Assembly: GCF_029893365.1 (NCBI RefSeq)
Contig: NZ_JARXUZ010000001.1
Location: 3,286,001 to 3,350,000 of the forward strand
Origin: Cryobacterium sp. CG_9.6
Lineage (GTDB): Bacteria > Actinomycetota > Actinomycetes > Actinomycetales > Microbacteriaceae
Direction of reading: 5' to 3'
DNA: 64,000 nt
The notes beneath the pieces are model-generated. The model was not told where the DNA came from. It worked only from the letters and a program-made list of their open reading frames with translations, and ran no database searches. Every line of letters begins with the position of its first letter. Positions within the stretch are counted from its first letter, which is position 1. Of this stretch, positions 26,681 through 35,855 are shown one piece after another. The position numbers were made by a program, and so were the translations under genes.

Positions 26681-26790
26681 GGCATGCCGGCTCATCTTCG
26701 CGCACCCCGGCACCGTGCGGCATCGCCAGCGATCGCGAGACTCCGCGCATCCGCTCACAACCTCGATCAGCAGCGCGCACCGGTGCTCGC

Positions 26791-27723
26791 ATGAGCGTGC
26801 TCCCGCCGTTCCTCGACGCCCACGTGCACCTGGCGCTGATTGATCCCGCGCCGCTTCTGGCCAACGGAATCTCCCGAGTGCTGGACCTGGGCGGACACTG
26901 GGGCCCACCCGGGCTGCCCCGCCGGAAGAAAACCGGCCAGCACGCCCCGGCCAGCACCAGCGCCCCGAGCCTCCCCACCACCGTGTTCGCCGGCCAGTTC
27001 CTCGCCGCACCCGGCGGATACCCCGCGCAGACGGTGTGGGTTCCGACGGGGAGTGTGCGCGAGGTCGCCACGCGCGGCGACGCTCAGGCCGCCGTTGACG
27101 AGCAGGTGGCGGGCGGCGCATCCGTTGTGAAGGTCACGCTGAATTCGGTGGCCGGCCCCGTGCTCGCCAGTGATGTTCTCAACGCGATCGTGGCCCGGGC
27201 ACGCGCACTCGGGGTGCCCGTTGTGGCGCACGCCGAGGGGGCGGGGCAGGCCGAACGCGCATTCGAGGTCGGTGTGGACATGCTCGCGCACACGCCGTTC
27301 ACCGAACGCCTCGACGACGCGGTCATTGCAGCCATGGCGGGGCGCCTGACCTGGATCAGCACGCTCGATATTCACGGACACGGTGATCACACCCCGAGTT
27401 TCGAGCTGGCGAGTGACAATCTCGCCCGCTTCCACCGGGCCGGCGGACAGGTGCTCTATGGCACCGACCTCGGCAACGGAGCGCTGCCCGTGGGACTGAA
27501 CCGACGGGAGATCGATGCGCTCCTGAACGCCGGTCTCTCACCGGACGCCGTGCTCGCGGCCCTCACAAGCGAGGCGGGACTCGACTGGAGCCACGCCGAC
27601 CCCGATCGGGTTACCGTTATAGAGGGCGAGCGCCCAAGTAACCCAGCAGACTTCGCCGCCTGGCTGTGCACGGCCCGCGCGGCAATCACTCCCCAGCACA
27701 CCTCACTCCGTGCCAACCGATGA
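26791..27723 (+). CDS. Amidohydrolase-superfamily protein, candidate N-formylkynurenine deformylase
   Basis: A 310-residue metal-dependent hydrolase: FLDAHVHLALID supplies the HxH pair at the N-terminus, VVKVTLNS a central segment, VVAHAEG a His, and LYGTDLGNGALPVG the late Asp. It lies between kynA (110 bp upstream) and kynU (9 bp downstream), exactly where the deformylase of the pathway is expected, yet it is not KynB (cyclase-type) nor the alpha/beta-hydrolase formamidase. Deformylation is therefore inferred from context. Start ATG 26791. Confidence 0.8.
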   Translation: MSVLPPFLDAHVHLALIDPAPLLANGISRVLDLGGHWGPPGLPRRKKTGQHAPASTSAPSLPTTVFAGQFLAAPGGYPAQTVWVPTGSVREVATRGDAQAAVDEQVAGGASVVKVTLNSVAGPVLASDVLNAIVARARALGVPVVAHAEGAGQAERAFEVGVDMLAHTPFTERLDDAVIAAMAGRLTWISTLDIHGHGDHTPSFELASDNLARFHRAGGQVLYGTDLGNGALPVGLNRREIDALLNAGLSPDAVLAALTSEAGLDWSHADPDRVTVIEGERPSNPADFAAWLCTARAAITPQHTSLRANR

Positions 27724-27732
27724 AGGACTCTC

Positions 27733-29046
27733 ATGACCTCGCAGACTGATTCGAGCCACGTCCCCGCAGCCACGGTGGGCACCGATGCGCACCTCACGTT
27801 CGCCCGGCGCATGGACCGCATCGACGGGCTCGCCCACTATCGCAAGCGCTTCATTGGAACGGATGCCCCCTCCGAGCAGGCGAATCCCCTCGCCTACCTC
27901 GACGGCAACTCCCTGGGCCGGCCCACGAAAGACAGCGCCGAACGCATTGCCGAGTTCATCACCCACGCGTGGGGCGAGCGCCTCATTCGAGGGTGGGACG
28001 AATCGTGGATGGAACTGCCGCTGAAAATCGGCGACGACATCGGCCGGGTGGCCCTCGGCGCCGCGCCAGGGCAGACCTTCGTGGGCGACTCGACCACGGT
28101 GCTGCTATACAAACTCGCCCGTGCCGCGGTCGATTCGCGCCCCACACGCACCGAAATCGTGCTCGACACCGACAACTTTCCCACCGACCGCTACGTGCTC
28201 GAGGGCATCGCGGCCGAGCGCGGGCTCACGCTGCGCTGGATTCGGTCATCAACCGAGGGCGGCGTGACGCCGGAGCAAGTGCGTGAGGTTGTGGGCGAGC
28301 AGACCGCGCTCGTAGTGCTCAGTCATGTGGCCTACCGCTCCAGCTACATTGCGGACATGCGCGGAATCAGCCGCATCGCTCACGAACACGGCGCGCTCAT
28401 CATGTGGGACCTCTCCCATTCCACCGGGTCTGTCCCCGTGGAACTGGACCTGTGTGAGGCCGACCTCGCTGTGGGGTGCTCCTACAAGTACCTCAACGGC
28501 GGCCCCGGGTCCCCCGCGTTCGGCTACGTGCGCACCGACCTGCAGGACGTACTCGCCCAGCCCATTCAAGGCTGGATGGGAACGCGGGACGTGTTTGCGA
28601 TGGGGCCGGAGTATGTGCCGGCCGAGGGCATCCGCCGTTTCATGAGCGGCACGCCTGCCGTGGTGGCCATGCTGGCCATGCAGGACACGATCGGCATGAT
28701 CGAGGAGGCGAGCATCGCCGAGGTGCGCGCCAAATCGGTGGCGTTGACCGAGTTCGCGATTACCCTGACCGACGACTGGCTGGCACCGATGGGCGTCACT
28801 GTGGCCTCACCGCGCGAGAGTTCGCATCGCGGTGGGCACCTCACCATCAACCACCCGGCCATGCGCCAGGTGACCACAACGCTGTGGGAGCACGACGTCA
28901 TCCCCGATTTCCGCAGCCCCGAGGGCCTGCGCATCGGGTTGTCGCCGCTGAGCACGAGCTTCGTCGAGACCTATGACGGTCTCGCGGCCATTCGCGACGT
29001 GCTGCGCGGCGTGTTGATCGGCCAGAGCGGGCTGAACGCTGGCTGA
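27733..29046 (+). CDS. kynU: Kynureninase
   Basis: A 437-residue PLP enzyme cleaving kynurenine to anthranilate and alanine. Landmarks: YLDGNSLGRPTKDS, FVGDSTTVLLYKLA, LDTDNFPTDRYVLEG, LSHVAYRSSYIADM, MWDLSHSTGSVPVELD and the PLP-lysine segment CSYKYLNGGPGSPAFGYV. ATG 27733 is 9 bp after the amidohydrolase stop with AAGGA upstream, so the two are co-translated. Completes the tryptophan-to-anthranilate route. Confidence 0.95.
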   Translation: MTSQTDSSHVPAATVGTDAHLTFARRMDRIDGLAHYRKRFIGTDAPSEQANPLAYLDGNSLGRPTKDSAERIAEFITHAWGERLIRGWDESWMELPLKIGDDIGRVALGAAPGQTFVGDSTTVLLYKLARAAVDSRPTRTEIVLDTDNFPTDRYVLEGIAAERGLTLRWIRSSTEGGVTPEQVREVVGEQTALVVLSHVAYRSSYIADMRGISRIAHEHGALIMWDLSHSTGSVPVELDLCEADLAVGCSYKYLNGGPGSPAFGYVRTDLQDVLAQPIQGWMGTRDVFAMGPEYVPAEGIRRFMSGTPAVVAMLAMQDTIGMIEEASIAEVRAKSVALTEFAITLTDDWLAPMGVTVASPRESSHRGGHLTINHPAMRQVTTTLWEHDVIPDFRSPEGLRIGLSPLSTSFVETYDGLAAIRDVLRGVLIGQSGLNAG

Positions 29047-29109
29047 TCGGCCACACCGACCAACCTGTAGAATCGTCCCATCCACCCTCGAATCCAAGCG
29101 GAGTGCGCT

Positions 29110-29366
29110 GTGCCCACAATTGTTGTAGAAGTTATGCCCAAGGCCGAGCTGCTTGACCCTCAGGGCAAGGCCGTCGCCGGCGCCCTCGGTCGCCTCGGTC
29201 AGACCCAGTTTTCCGCCGTGCGCGTCGGCAAGCGTTTCGAGATCACCATCGATGGCCCAGCGGATGCCGCGGCCCTCGCCGCCGTCGCCGAGCTCGCCGA
29301 CACCGTGCTTTCGAACTCCGTGATCGAGGATGTCGTCGGCATCCACGTCGTCGAGCCGGCCAACTA

Positions 29367-29367
<1 letters not shown>
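29110..29367 (+). CDS. purS: FGAM synthase subunit PurS
   Basis: An 85-residue subunit that bridges PurQ and PurL in the three-part FGAM synthase. [28 protein letters not shown] is the canonical PurS opening, and [14 protein letters not shown] the end. Start GTG 29110. The stop TAG shares its last G with the purQ start codon, so translation is coupled. Confidence 0.95.
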
Positions 29368-30065
<698 letters not shown>

Positions 30066-30199
30066 CCCGCCACTGCGTCGACAGGCCGTTTCGGTTCGCC
30101 GGTTCTGGCCTGTGACCGCGGTGCGCTCCACCTGGCCCCGCGCGGTGTCACCGCCCGGACCCTTCTCGCCGCTCGAGGCGACAGATTGGCTGCACTCCC

Positions 30200-30622
30200 G
30201 TGCTCAGAACAATGTTCACCGCCAAGATTCACCGCGCCACCGTGACGCAGGCCGATGTCAACTACGTGGGCTCGGTCACCATCGACAGTGATTTGCTCAC
30301 CGCCGCCGACATTCTTCCGGGAGAAAAGGTGGCCATCGTTGATGTCACCAATGGGGCCCGGCTCGAAACCTACGTGATCGAAGGCGAGCCCGGAAGCGGG
30401 GTGCTCGGCATCAACGGCGCGGCGGCGCACCTCATCGTTCCCGGCGACCTCGTGATCGTCATTGCGTACGCACTCATGACGGATGCCGAGGCGCACGCCC
30501 ACAGACCACGTATCGTGCACGTCGACGCCGACAACCGCATCGTGGCTGTGGGCACTCGCCCCGCCGAAGCGGTCACGGACGGGCTCACCACCCCGCCCTT
30601 CGCCCGCGTCTCGTCCGAGTAG
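30200..30622 (+). CDS. panD: Aspartate 1-decarboxylase
   Basis: A 140-residue precursor of the pyruvoyl enzyme making beta-alanine for pantothenate and Co[21 protein letters not shown] leads to the self-cleavage site in YVGSVTID (Gly-Ser), where Ser becomes the pyruvoyl group; NGAAAHL and [10 protein letters not shown] follow as usual. Start GTG 30200. No panB or panC is adjacent. The gap to purQ (134 bp) contains ACAGGCC...GGCCTGT arms that could end the purSQ message. Confidence 0.93.
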   Translation: MLRTMFTAKIHRATVTQADVNYVGSVTIDSDLLTAADILPGEKVAIVDVTNGARLETYVIEGEPGSGVLGINGAAAHLIVPGDLVIVIAYALMTDAEAHAHRPRIVHVDADNRIVAVGTRPAEAVTDGLTTPPFARVSSE

Positions 30623-30719
30623 CCGGCTCCGGCTCGCCGCCCTAATCTCTCCATGAATGCTCGTGCCGGGGCCACACGGACGCGGTAGAACGGAGTCATC
30701 CGTTCGACCGGAGGCACTC

Positions 30720-30989
30720 ATGGGCAAGCTGATCTACGCGGCCAACATTTCTCTCGACGGCTACCTCGAAGACGAGAACGGTTCCTTCGACTGGTCCGTG
30801 CCCAATGAGGAAGTGCACGCGTTCTGGAACGAGCACGAGCGACACATCGGCACGTCGCTCTATGGCCGTCGCCTGTACGAGACGATGCGCGTCTGGGGGG
30901 ATGACCAGTGCTTGACGAACGAGCCCGCGGTCGTTCGAGAGTATGCCGAGGTGTGGCGGGAACGTGGCGGCGCACTGGCGGCCACGTGA
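30720..30989 (+). pseudogene. Dihydrofolate reductase-like (RibD C-terminal) gene, 3'-truncated
   Basis: The 89 residues match the first half of the actinobacterial DHFR/RibD-C family (MGKLIYAANISLDGYLED, SLYGRRLYETM, YAEVWRERGG), but the usual protein is about 180-190 residues and the remaining half, including NADPH-binding elements, is absent. A GGAGG site precedes ATG 30720. The break coincides with the start of the accessory region, so the gene was probably cut by insertion or deletion there. Confidence 0.75.
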
Positions 30990-31028
30990 CGTTGTGCGGG
31001 CAGAGCCTGGCATGCCACCATTCAACCC

Positions 31029-31589
31029 ATGAATACAACGAAGATCGTGCAACTTCGGCTGGATCATGGTTGGACGCAGGACCGCCTCGCGACGACAGCC
31101 GGTGTTGGACTACGAACCATTCAACGGCTGGAAGCAGGGCATGAAGCGAGCCTCGAGACATTGTCTTTGGTCGCGTTTGCCCTTCGGGTATCGGTGCGCG
31201 ATCTTTATTCCGAGATCGATGACGCGGTGCTTCGTGACCGGGTCGAATTCTTCGATGCTCGTGTCGCGGAGGAGCAGTCAGCTCGTGAACGGATCGAAAA
31301 GGGGTGGCGTTGGTTATACGTCGGGATCGGTGTCGTCATCACCGTCGTTAGCATTAATTTTCCTCTGTACGCTGCCACGGTGTTCTTCTCGTACTGGATC
31401 GGCGGGTACATGATTCTGGTGTCCGTCCGCAGGATCTACCTCGAACCGAGGCTCCAGAAGGACTATCCGCGCTCCATGAGCAAGCAGCAGATCCGAGCAC
31501 GGCGAGATTCAGCGAAAGGCTCCTGGCGAGTCAGGGAAGAGAACGCGACTGAGCAAGAGGGAGCGGATTCAAGACCGCCGATGTCCTAG
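31029..31589 (+). CDS. XRE-type helix-turn-helix protein with two membrane helices
   Basis: A 186-residue protein: an N-terminal XRE domain (KIVQLRLDHGWTQDRLATTAGVGLRTIQRLEAGHE), a charged linker (FFDARVAEEQSARERIEKG), two hydrophobic helices (WLYVGIGVVITVVSINFPLY and TVFFSYWIGGYMILVSV) and a basic tail. A paralogue of the same architecture lies at 52776-53285. A membrane-tethered repressor is the natural reading; signal and targets are unknown. Start ATG 31029. Confidence 0.8.
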   Translation: MNTTKIVQLRLDHGWTQDRLATTAGVGLRTIQRLEAGHEASLETLSLVAFALRVSVRDLYSEIDDAVLRDRVEFFDARVAEEQSARERIEKGWRWLYVGIGVVITVVSINFPLYAATVFFSYWIGGYMILVSVRRIYLEPRLQKDYPRSMSKQQIRARRDSAKGSWRVREENATEQEGADSRPPMS

Positions 31590-32302
31590 TGTGCAAAAGC
31601 CGGTCGCGTCGCTCATAGCGTGCTTACTCATCACGAGTCCAGTGTCAGGACCGACGATGATCTGCCGCTTGCAGCAACTTATTTCGACCAATCACCACGC
31701 CTGTCACGCCCCAAAAAGCGCCCGACTTTTGAGAGTCTGTGAATCGAGGGGGTCAAACAGACGTCTCAGGGACGACGGAACTGAGGCATCTTGGTTGCGG
31801 GAGGTCCGCCCTCCGGCCGACACCCTGCAGTCACATCACGTCAAGACCGTAGACGATTCAGCGTTTCATCAGAATTCATCGTTTAAGGCGGCAGCGGCAG
31901 ACCATTGGTCGTTCCCGCGGGTTTGGGACTTCTGGCGGTTGTTTGCGCGACACAGTCGAGTGACTGGTGGTCCCGTCCATGTTCGGTAGGCGAACCTTGA
32001 ACGGCATGCCAGAAGTTGCCGGCCGTCAGGAGGCAATCGCAGTAAGCAGGGATGGCGGGTTGATGCTTCGGCACCCCCAGAACACATCGCTGCAGGGCCT
32101 TCCCCTAACGAGCTAGTGTGTCTGTAAGACTGTTTACTTTCATAGTCGAAAAAAATGATTGTCAGAATAGACCTTTAGTTGACCGACACGGCTCGCCTTT
32201 CTGTGGACCGGCCCGCTTGATTATGAGCGGCCGTAAGTTATCCGAGATTCATAGTGAGAGCGCGTCGACACTTCTTCTCTGAGCCCGAAAGACGGAACGC
32301 AC
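31590..32302. other. 713-bp stretch without a convincing gene
   Basis: Open frames exist on both strands but have no recognisable domain, poor ribosome-binding sites and frequent Arg/Ser/His runs typical of shadow translation. The segment from about 32100 to 32230 is markedly AT-richer and probably holds the promoter for the small ORF at 32303. It may be decayed mobile DNA, but I cannot identify it. Confidence 0.5.
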
Positions 32303-32530
32303 ATGGCGATCAGCCTCACCGATCTCGAACTCTCGACCCTCGACATCCGCATCACCCCTGTCGACCCCAATGACGACTGGGTCGTCACGGACGGCGGTTC
32401 GGCTATCCGTTGCGACACAGAGGGTATGAGCGAAGAGCTCGCAACAGTTCCTGTAGAGCACCGATCGGCACAGACGTTGGAGGTCCTTCGGGCCTACCAA
32501 GCGGATGCACGTGCCGCCCGATCGAGATGA
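32303..32530 (+). CDS. Small protein, possible RiPP-like leader/precursor peptide
   Basis: A 75-residue soluble peptide. Its N-terminal part (LTDLELSTLDIRITPVDP then DDWVVTDGGS) resembles the leader region of FxLD-type lanthipeptide precursors, but the Phe is missing, there is only one Cys (IRCDTEG), and no lanthipeptide dehydratase or cyclase is encoded nearby. The C-terminal third is helical and Ala/Arg-rich. It precedes the two-gene HTTM-type membrane module. Whether it is the module's substrate is speculation. Confidence 0.5.
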   Translation: MAISLTDLELSTLDIRITPVDPNDDWVVTDGGSAIRCDTEGMSEELATVPVEHRSAQTLEVLRAYQADARAARSR

Positions 32531-32672
32531 CCCGAACTCTGCTTCGTATTCTCAAATCAGCAACAGCTGCCTGCTACCAGACACGGTAAACGATCCCACC
32601 ACGAGTTCGTTCGTCAAGTCGCTTCCGTTACAAACTGTTCGTCGGCCAATTCGATCTGAGGAAGATCACATC

Positions 32673-33203
32673 ATGATTGATATTACAAGCGCCGTATTCG
32701 GCGTTATTGGAATCGTTGTTTTCTCCGTCTGGTTTTTACTGACGATCGCTTTTCAGAAAAATAATCAGCTCAGCCGGCTAACTAAACGGTTTGACCGGTT
32801 CACACTTGTACCAAAATGGTCATTTTTTACGCCAGATCCCGGTGCGACGAACTATCACTTTGTTTATCGCAGTCGTAACGATGAAACGAGCGTCAGCCCA
32901 TGGTTGGAATTGAATTTGTCCCCGAGAGGACCTCTCTTTCCCCTGTGGAACCCGCGGAAACGCTACCGAGAGGGCATGATCGAATTGTTTCAGCTGCTGG
33001 CGCTTTCCAGTATCACCACCTCTGTAGAGCGGCTTCAGTTCACCGCGCCGTACATAATCTTGCTTGACGTTGCGCGCAAGCGACTCGGAGGTTCATTGTC
33101 GTCGCAGGCGTTCTACCAGTTTGCTTTGGTTGAAACACGCGGTCCAAGCGGAGCTTCTGTACCACTCGTTCTTTTTTATTCGCTGACCCACCCGGTGGCA
33201 TAA
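32673..33203 (+). CDS. Membrane-anchored protein paired with HTTM-like gene (SdpA/DUF5819-like)
   Basis: A 176-residue protein: one N-terminal membrane helix (AVFGVIGIVVFSVWFLLTIAF) followed by an extracytoplasmic or peripheral domain containing FTLVPKWSFFTPDPG, a W-x-F-F-x-P-x-P pattern like that of proteins paired with HTTM enzymes (SdpA/DUF5819-like). ATG 32673 is chosen because GAGGAAG lies upstream; the frame is open further upstream without a good site. Base composition is AT-richer than the backbone. The next gene starts 3 bp after its stop. Confidence 0.55.
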   Translation: MIDITSAVFGVIGIVVFSVWFLLTIAFQKNNQLSRLTKRFDRFTLVPKWSFFTPDPGATNYHFVYRSRNDETSVSPWLELNLSPRGPLFPLWNPRKRYREGMIELFQLLALSSITTSVERLQFTAPYIILLDVARKRLGGSLSSQAFYQFALVETRGPSGASVPLVLFYSLTHPVA

Positions 33204-33206
33204 ACC

Positions 33207-34013
33207 ATGTTGACAATCGAAAGTGCCGCACGGATTACCGCCGTCATCGTGGGAATAGGCATCCTTCAAGGTTCTTTGCAATTGCTTTTCAGTTTGAAAG
33301 AATTCGGCTCGAGCGGGCTGTTTGACTGGAATAGCAGACAGATCCTCGCTAAGTCACACGGTGCGTCACGTGGATGGATGGTCGGGCGCAGTGGCTCAAT
33401 GTGGCTACGTATTGTTGTGATTGCTCGAATCGTCAGCACCATAGCGCTCATCATTCCGTTTCAAAGCAACCTGCTCTACGCCAGTTACGCAACGATCATT
33501 TTGCTATCAAGCCTCTTCCTGGCTTATCAAATTCGCTACGGCAAAGATGGCTCCAATCAAATATCGGTCATCATCCTTGCGGGCTTGGCGTTCACCTTCC
33601 TGCTCCCAACGTCGAGTGCCTTTCAGGCTGTGGGTTTGTATTTCATCGCGGCGCAGGCTTTGTTTGCATATTTCGCGGCTGGAATATCGAAGCTATCCAA
33701 CGCACAGTGGCGTCAAGGATCAGCGATGCAAAGCATTCTCAACACAGCTACGTACGGACACCCCACGGCGTCAACCGTACTTCGTAGACGACCGTGGATT
33801 GGCGGCTTCGTCGGATGGTCAGTTATCGTCGTGGAAATCATTTTTCCCGTCGCTGCTGTGGCTCCCCCGGGCTTACTGATAGGGCTGCTTATTATCGGGG
33901 CTATGCTCCATCTCGGCACATCCGTGCTGATTGGCCTCGACACGTTCTTTTGGGCCTTCACCGCCACATTTCCGTCGATCATCTTCGTGCACGGGGTTCT
34001 CGTCGGCAGATAG
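33207..34013 (+). CDS. HTTM-like (vitamin K-dependent carboxylase-related) membrane protein
   Basis: A 268-residue protein with about seven membrane helices. YFAAGISKLSNAQWRQGSAM near residues 153-172 matches the HTTM-domain hallmark (AGxSKL...W..G). HTTM proteins are bacterial relatives of gamma-glutamyl carboxylase; SdpB, needed to mature the sporulation-delaying toxin in Bacillus, is one. ATG 33207 is 3 bp after the previous stop. The pair therefore looks like an SdpAB-type maturation or immunity module; this is inference. Base composition suggests transfer from a lower-GC donor. Confidence 0.6.
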   Translation: MLTIESAARITAVIVGIGILQGSLQLLFSLKEFGSSGLFDWNSRQILAKSHGASRGWMVGRSGSMWLRIVVIARIVSTIALIIPFQSNLLYASYATIILLSSLFLAYQIRYGKDGSNQISVIILAGLAFTFLLPTSSAFQAVGLYFIAAQALFAYFAAGISKLSNAQWRQGSAMQSILNTATYGHPTASTVLRRRPWIGGFVGWSVIVVEIIFPVAAVAPPGLLIGLLIIGAMLHLGTSVLIGLDTFFWAFTATFPSIIFVHGVLVGR

Positions 34014-34262
34014 AACAGCAGTGAAGTGTGAGGGCATTTCACGGCTTTTCTCGGTGAATAGATTCTGCTAGGTGAACGACTCACCCCGTAGTGGTTTTCG
34101 ATCAAATCGTTCGTGGTGAAGATGATGTAGGCCGCAGGTCGCGCCTTCCGTGTTCTCCGTTCTGAGACCAGCCGGCCGAATCACAGAGCGGACCGCGAAC
34201 GAAACAGAGTTAGGGCCACAGCACCCGGCGGCCGAGGTGGCCGACGTTGTCTCGCAGAGGAA

Positions 34263-34306
34263 CGGCGGATTCAACCGGTCGTTGCAACGACCAGTTGAAT
34301 TCGCCG
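34263..34306. repeat. 44-bp imperfect palindrome related to the cassette-boundary repeats
   Basis: Two 22-bp arms match at 20 positions and meet at GGTCGTTGCAACGACC. Its left flank shares GGAACGGCGGATTCAACCG exactly with the boundary repeat at 46386-46404. It lies in the 464-bp gap between the HTTM-like gene and the DUF4143 ATPase gene, where no other gene is supported. Confidence 0.75.
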
Positions 34307-34382
34307 AACCCTCTGCAGGACGATCGAGCGCGAGCCGGTCCGCAGAGGTGATGGACAATGACCGCTCGCAATGGTGGAACGG

Positions 34383-34452
34383 TACCGCTCAAGATAGTGG
34401 ACTAGCTACACTCAAAATGGTATCTTGAATACGCTCAAAATGGTGTACTAGA
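34383..34452 (+). promoter_or_regulatory. Three 23-bp direct repeats upstream of the ATPase gene
   Basis: TACaCTCAAAATGGT (34407) and TACgCTCAAAATGGT (34430) are 23 bp apart, and a degenerate third copy (TACcGCTCAAgATaGTG) starts at 34383. The last ends 26 bp before the ATG. Probably binding sites for a regulator or the ATPase itself. Confidence 0.65.
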
Positions 34453-34477
34453 TGCGAGGAGCGGGAGGTTCATCACG

Positions 34478-35749
34478 ATGGACGGCTACAAGCGACGGAT
34501 CATCGATGACGCAATCGACGAGCTCGTCCCTTCGTTCGCTGCAATCTCCATCGATGGGGCTCGCGCAATCGGAAAGACCTCCACTGGGAGGCAGCGAGCG
34601 AAGACAATTCTCGACTTGGACCTCCCCGAAGTACGAGAGTTAGTGCAAGCGGATCCCAAGTATTTGAGCAGAGCACACACCCCCGTCCTTATCGATGAAT
34701 GGCAACATGTTCCCGAGGTGTGGGATCGTGTTCGCCGCCTCGTCGACAGTGATTCGACCGGAGAACGATTCATCTTGGCCGGCAGTGCTGCACCCGTTGG
34801 CACCCACCTCCACTCCGGCGCCGGCCGCATCATCAGATTCCGGATGCGACCTCTCTCCATCGCGGAGCGCGGCCTAGCGACGCCCACCGTCCGCCTCCGC
34901 GATCTGCTCAGCGCAGACAAACCGAACATCCAAGGCTCCAGCGACGTCGATCTGCGTGACTACGTCCGCGAAATAGTCGCCTCGGGATTTCCGCAGCCTC
35001 GGCAGATGAGCGATCGCGCCCGCGGAGTTTGGCTGGACGACTACATCGAGCGAGTCATCACCCATGACTTCACCGACCAGGGACACCGCATTCGCCGGCC
35101 TGAGCTGCTGCGAGGTTGGTTGCGGGGTTACGCCTCGGCAACGGCCTCGGCAACCACGTTCGCGAAGATCGGTGCCAGTCTCGACCCAGGTGAACCAACA
35201 GGACCGACGAAGAAGACCTCGATCGCCTACCGGGACGTTCTCAGCAGCCTGTACTTGCTCGACCAAGTCGACGCCTGGTCGCCCAGCCAGAAGCTCCTAT
35301 CGCGAGCTGCCCTGTCGCCGAAGCATTTTCTCGCCGATCCGGCACTCGCCGCGCGCCTGCTGGGCCTCAACGAGGTCAAACTGATGTCCGCCGCCCAACC
35401 TGCGATCAACAACGGGGACCGCACTCGCCTCAGTGACTTCTTCGAAGCCCTCGTCGCTCTCAGCCTCCAGACCTATGCACAGGCGAATGACGCGCAGGTG
35501 TCGCACTTCCGCGACCATGATGGGCGGCACGAGATTGACTTCATCGTGCACCGAGGAGACGCAGAAGCTGTCGGTGTTGAAGTGAAGCTCAAGTCCTCGA
35601 TCACCGACCACGACGTGCGGCACCTGATCTGGTTGAAAGAATCGCTCCCCGACCAAATCGTCGACCTCGTCGTCATCAACACCGGCGCCCACGCCTATCG
35701 TCGACAGGATGGCGTCGCGGTCATCCCCCTCGCGTTGCTCACCGTCTGA
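34478..35749 (+). CDS. AAA ATPase with DUF4143 domain
   Basis: A 423-residue orphan ATPase. Walker A is GARAIGKTSTG (residues 28-38) and Walker B VLIDEWQ (about 72). The C-terminal DUF4143 part ends in EIDFIVHRGDAEAVGVEVKLK, which has the E-D-ExK spacing of a PD-(D/E)XK nuclease-like fold. The family is abundant and mobile in bacteria and archaea, without an agreed function; links to stress or toxin-antitoxin loci are suggested. GGGAGG precedes ATG 34478. Three direct repeats lie upstream. Confidence 0.88.
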   Translation: MDGYKRRIIDDAIDELVPSFAAISIDGARAIGKTSTGRQRAKTILDLDLPEVRELVQADPKYLSRAHTPVLIDEWQHVPEVWDRVRRLVDSDSTGERFILAGSAAPVGTHLHSGAGRIIRFRMRPLSIAERGLATPTVRLRDLLSADKPNIQGSSDVDLRDYVREIVASGFPQPRQMSDRARGVWLDDYIERVITHDFTDQGHRIRRPELLRGWLRGYASATASATTFAKIGASLDPGEPTGPTKKTSIAYRDVLSSLYLLDQVDAWSPSQKLLSRAALSPKHFLADPALAARLLGLNEVKLMSAAQPAINNGDRTRLSDFFEALVALSLQTYAQANDAQVSHFRDHDGRHEIDFIVHRGDAEAVGVEVKLKSSITDHDVRHLIWLKESLPDQIVDLVVINTGAHAYRRQDGVAVIPLALLTV

Positions 35750-35811
35750 GGCACGCCCTGGCGGGAGCCGGAACTGGTGCAGTGGCTCGTGGCACGATAC
35801 TGATGAGGACC

Positions 35812-35830
35812 GCCCGAAAGGCGAACGTCC
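35812..35830 (+). repeat. Cassette-boundary motif, site 1
   Basis: GCCCGAAAGGCGAACGTCC between the ATPase gene and the yoeB-like toxin gene; its GACGTCC end is complemented by GGACGTC at 35847-35853. Confidence 0.6.
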
Positions 35831-35855
35831 TGCGGCAACTGAGCTGGACGTCGGG

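Noticed and set aside
31869..32087. Possible small gene or transposase remnant on the minus strand
   Set aside because: No transposase motif, ribosome-binding site or family resemblance could be seen.
34150..34428. 92-codon open frame on the plus strand
   Set aside because: It spans the 44-bp palindrome and the 23-bp repeats; the translation shows no domain and no good start site.
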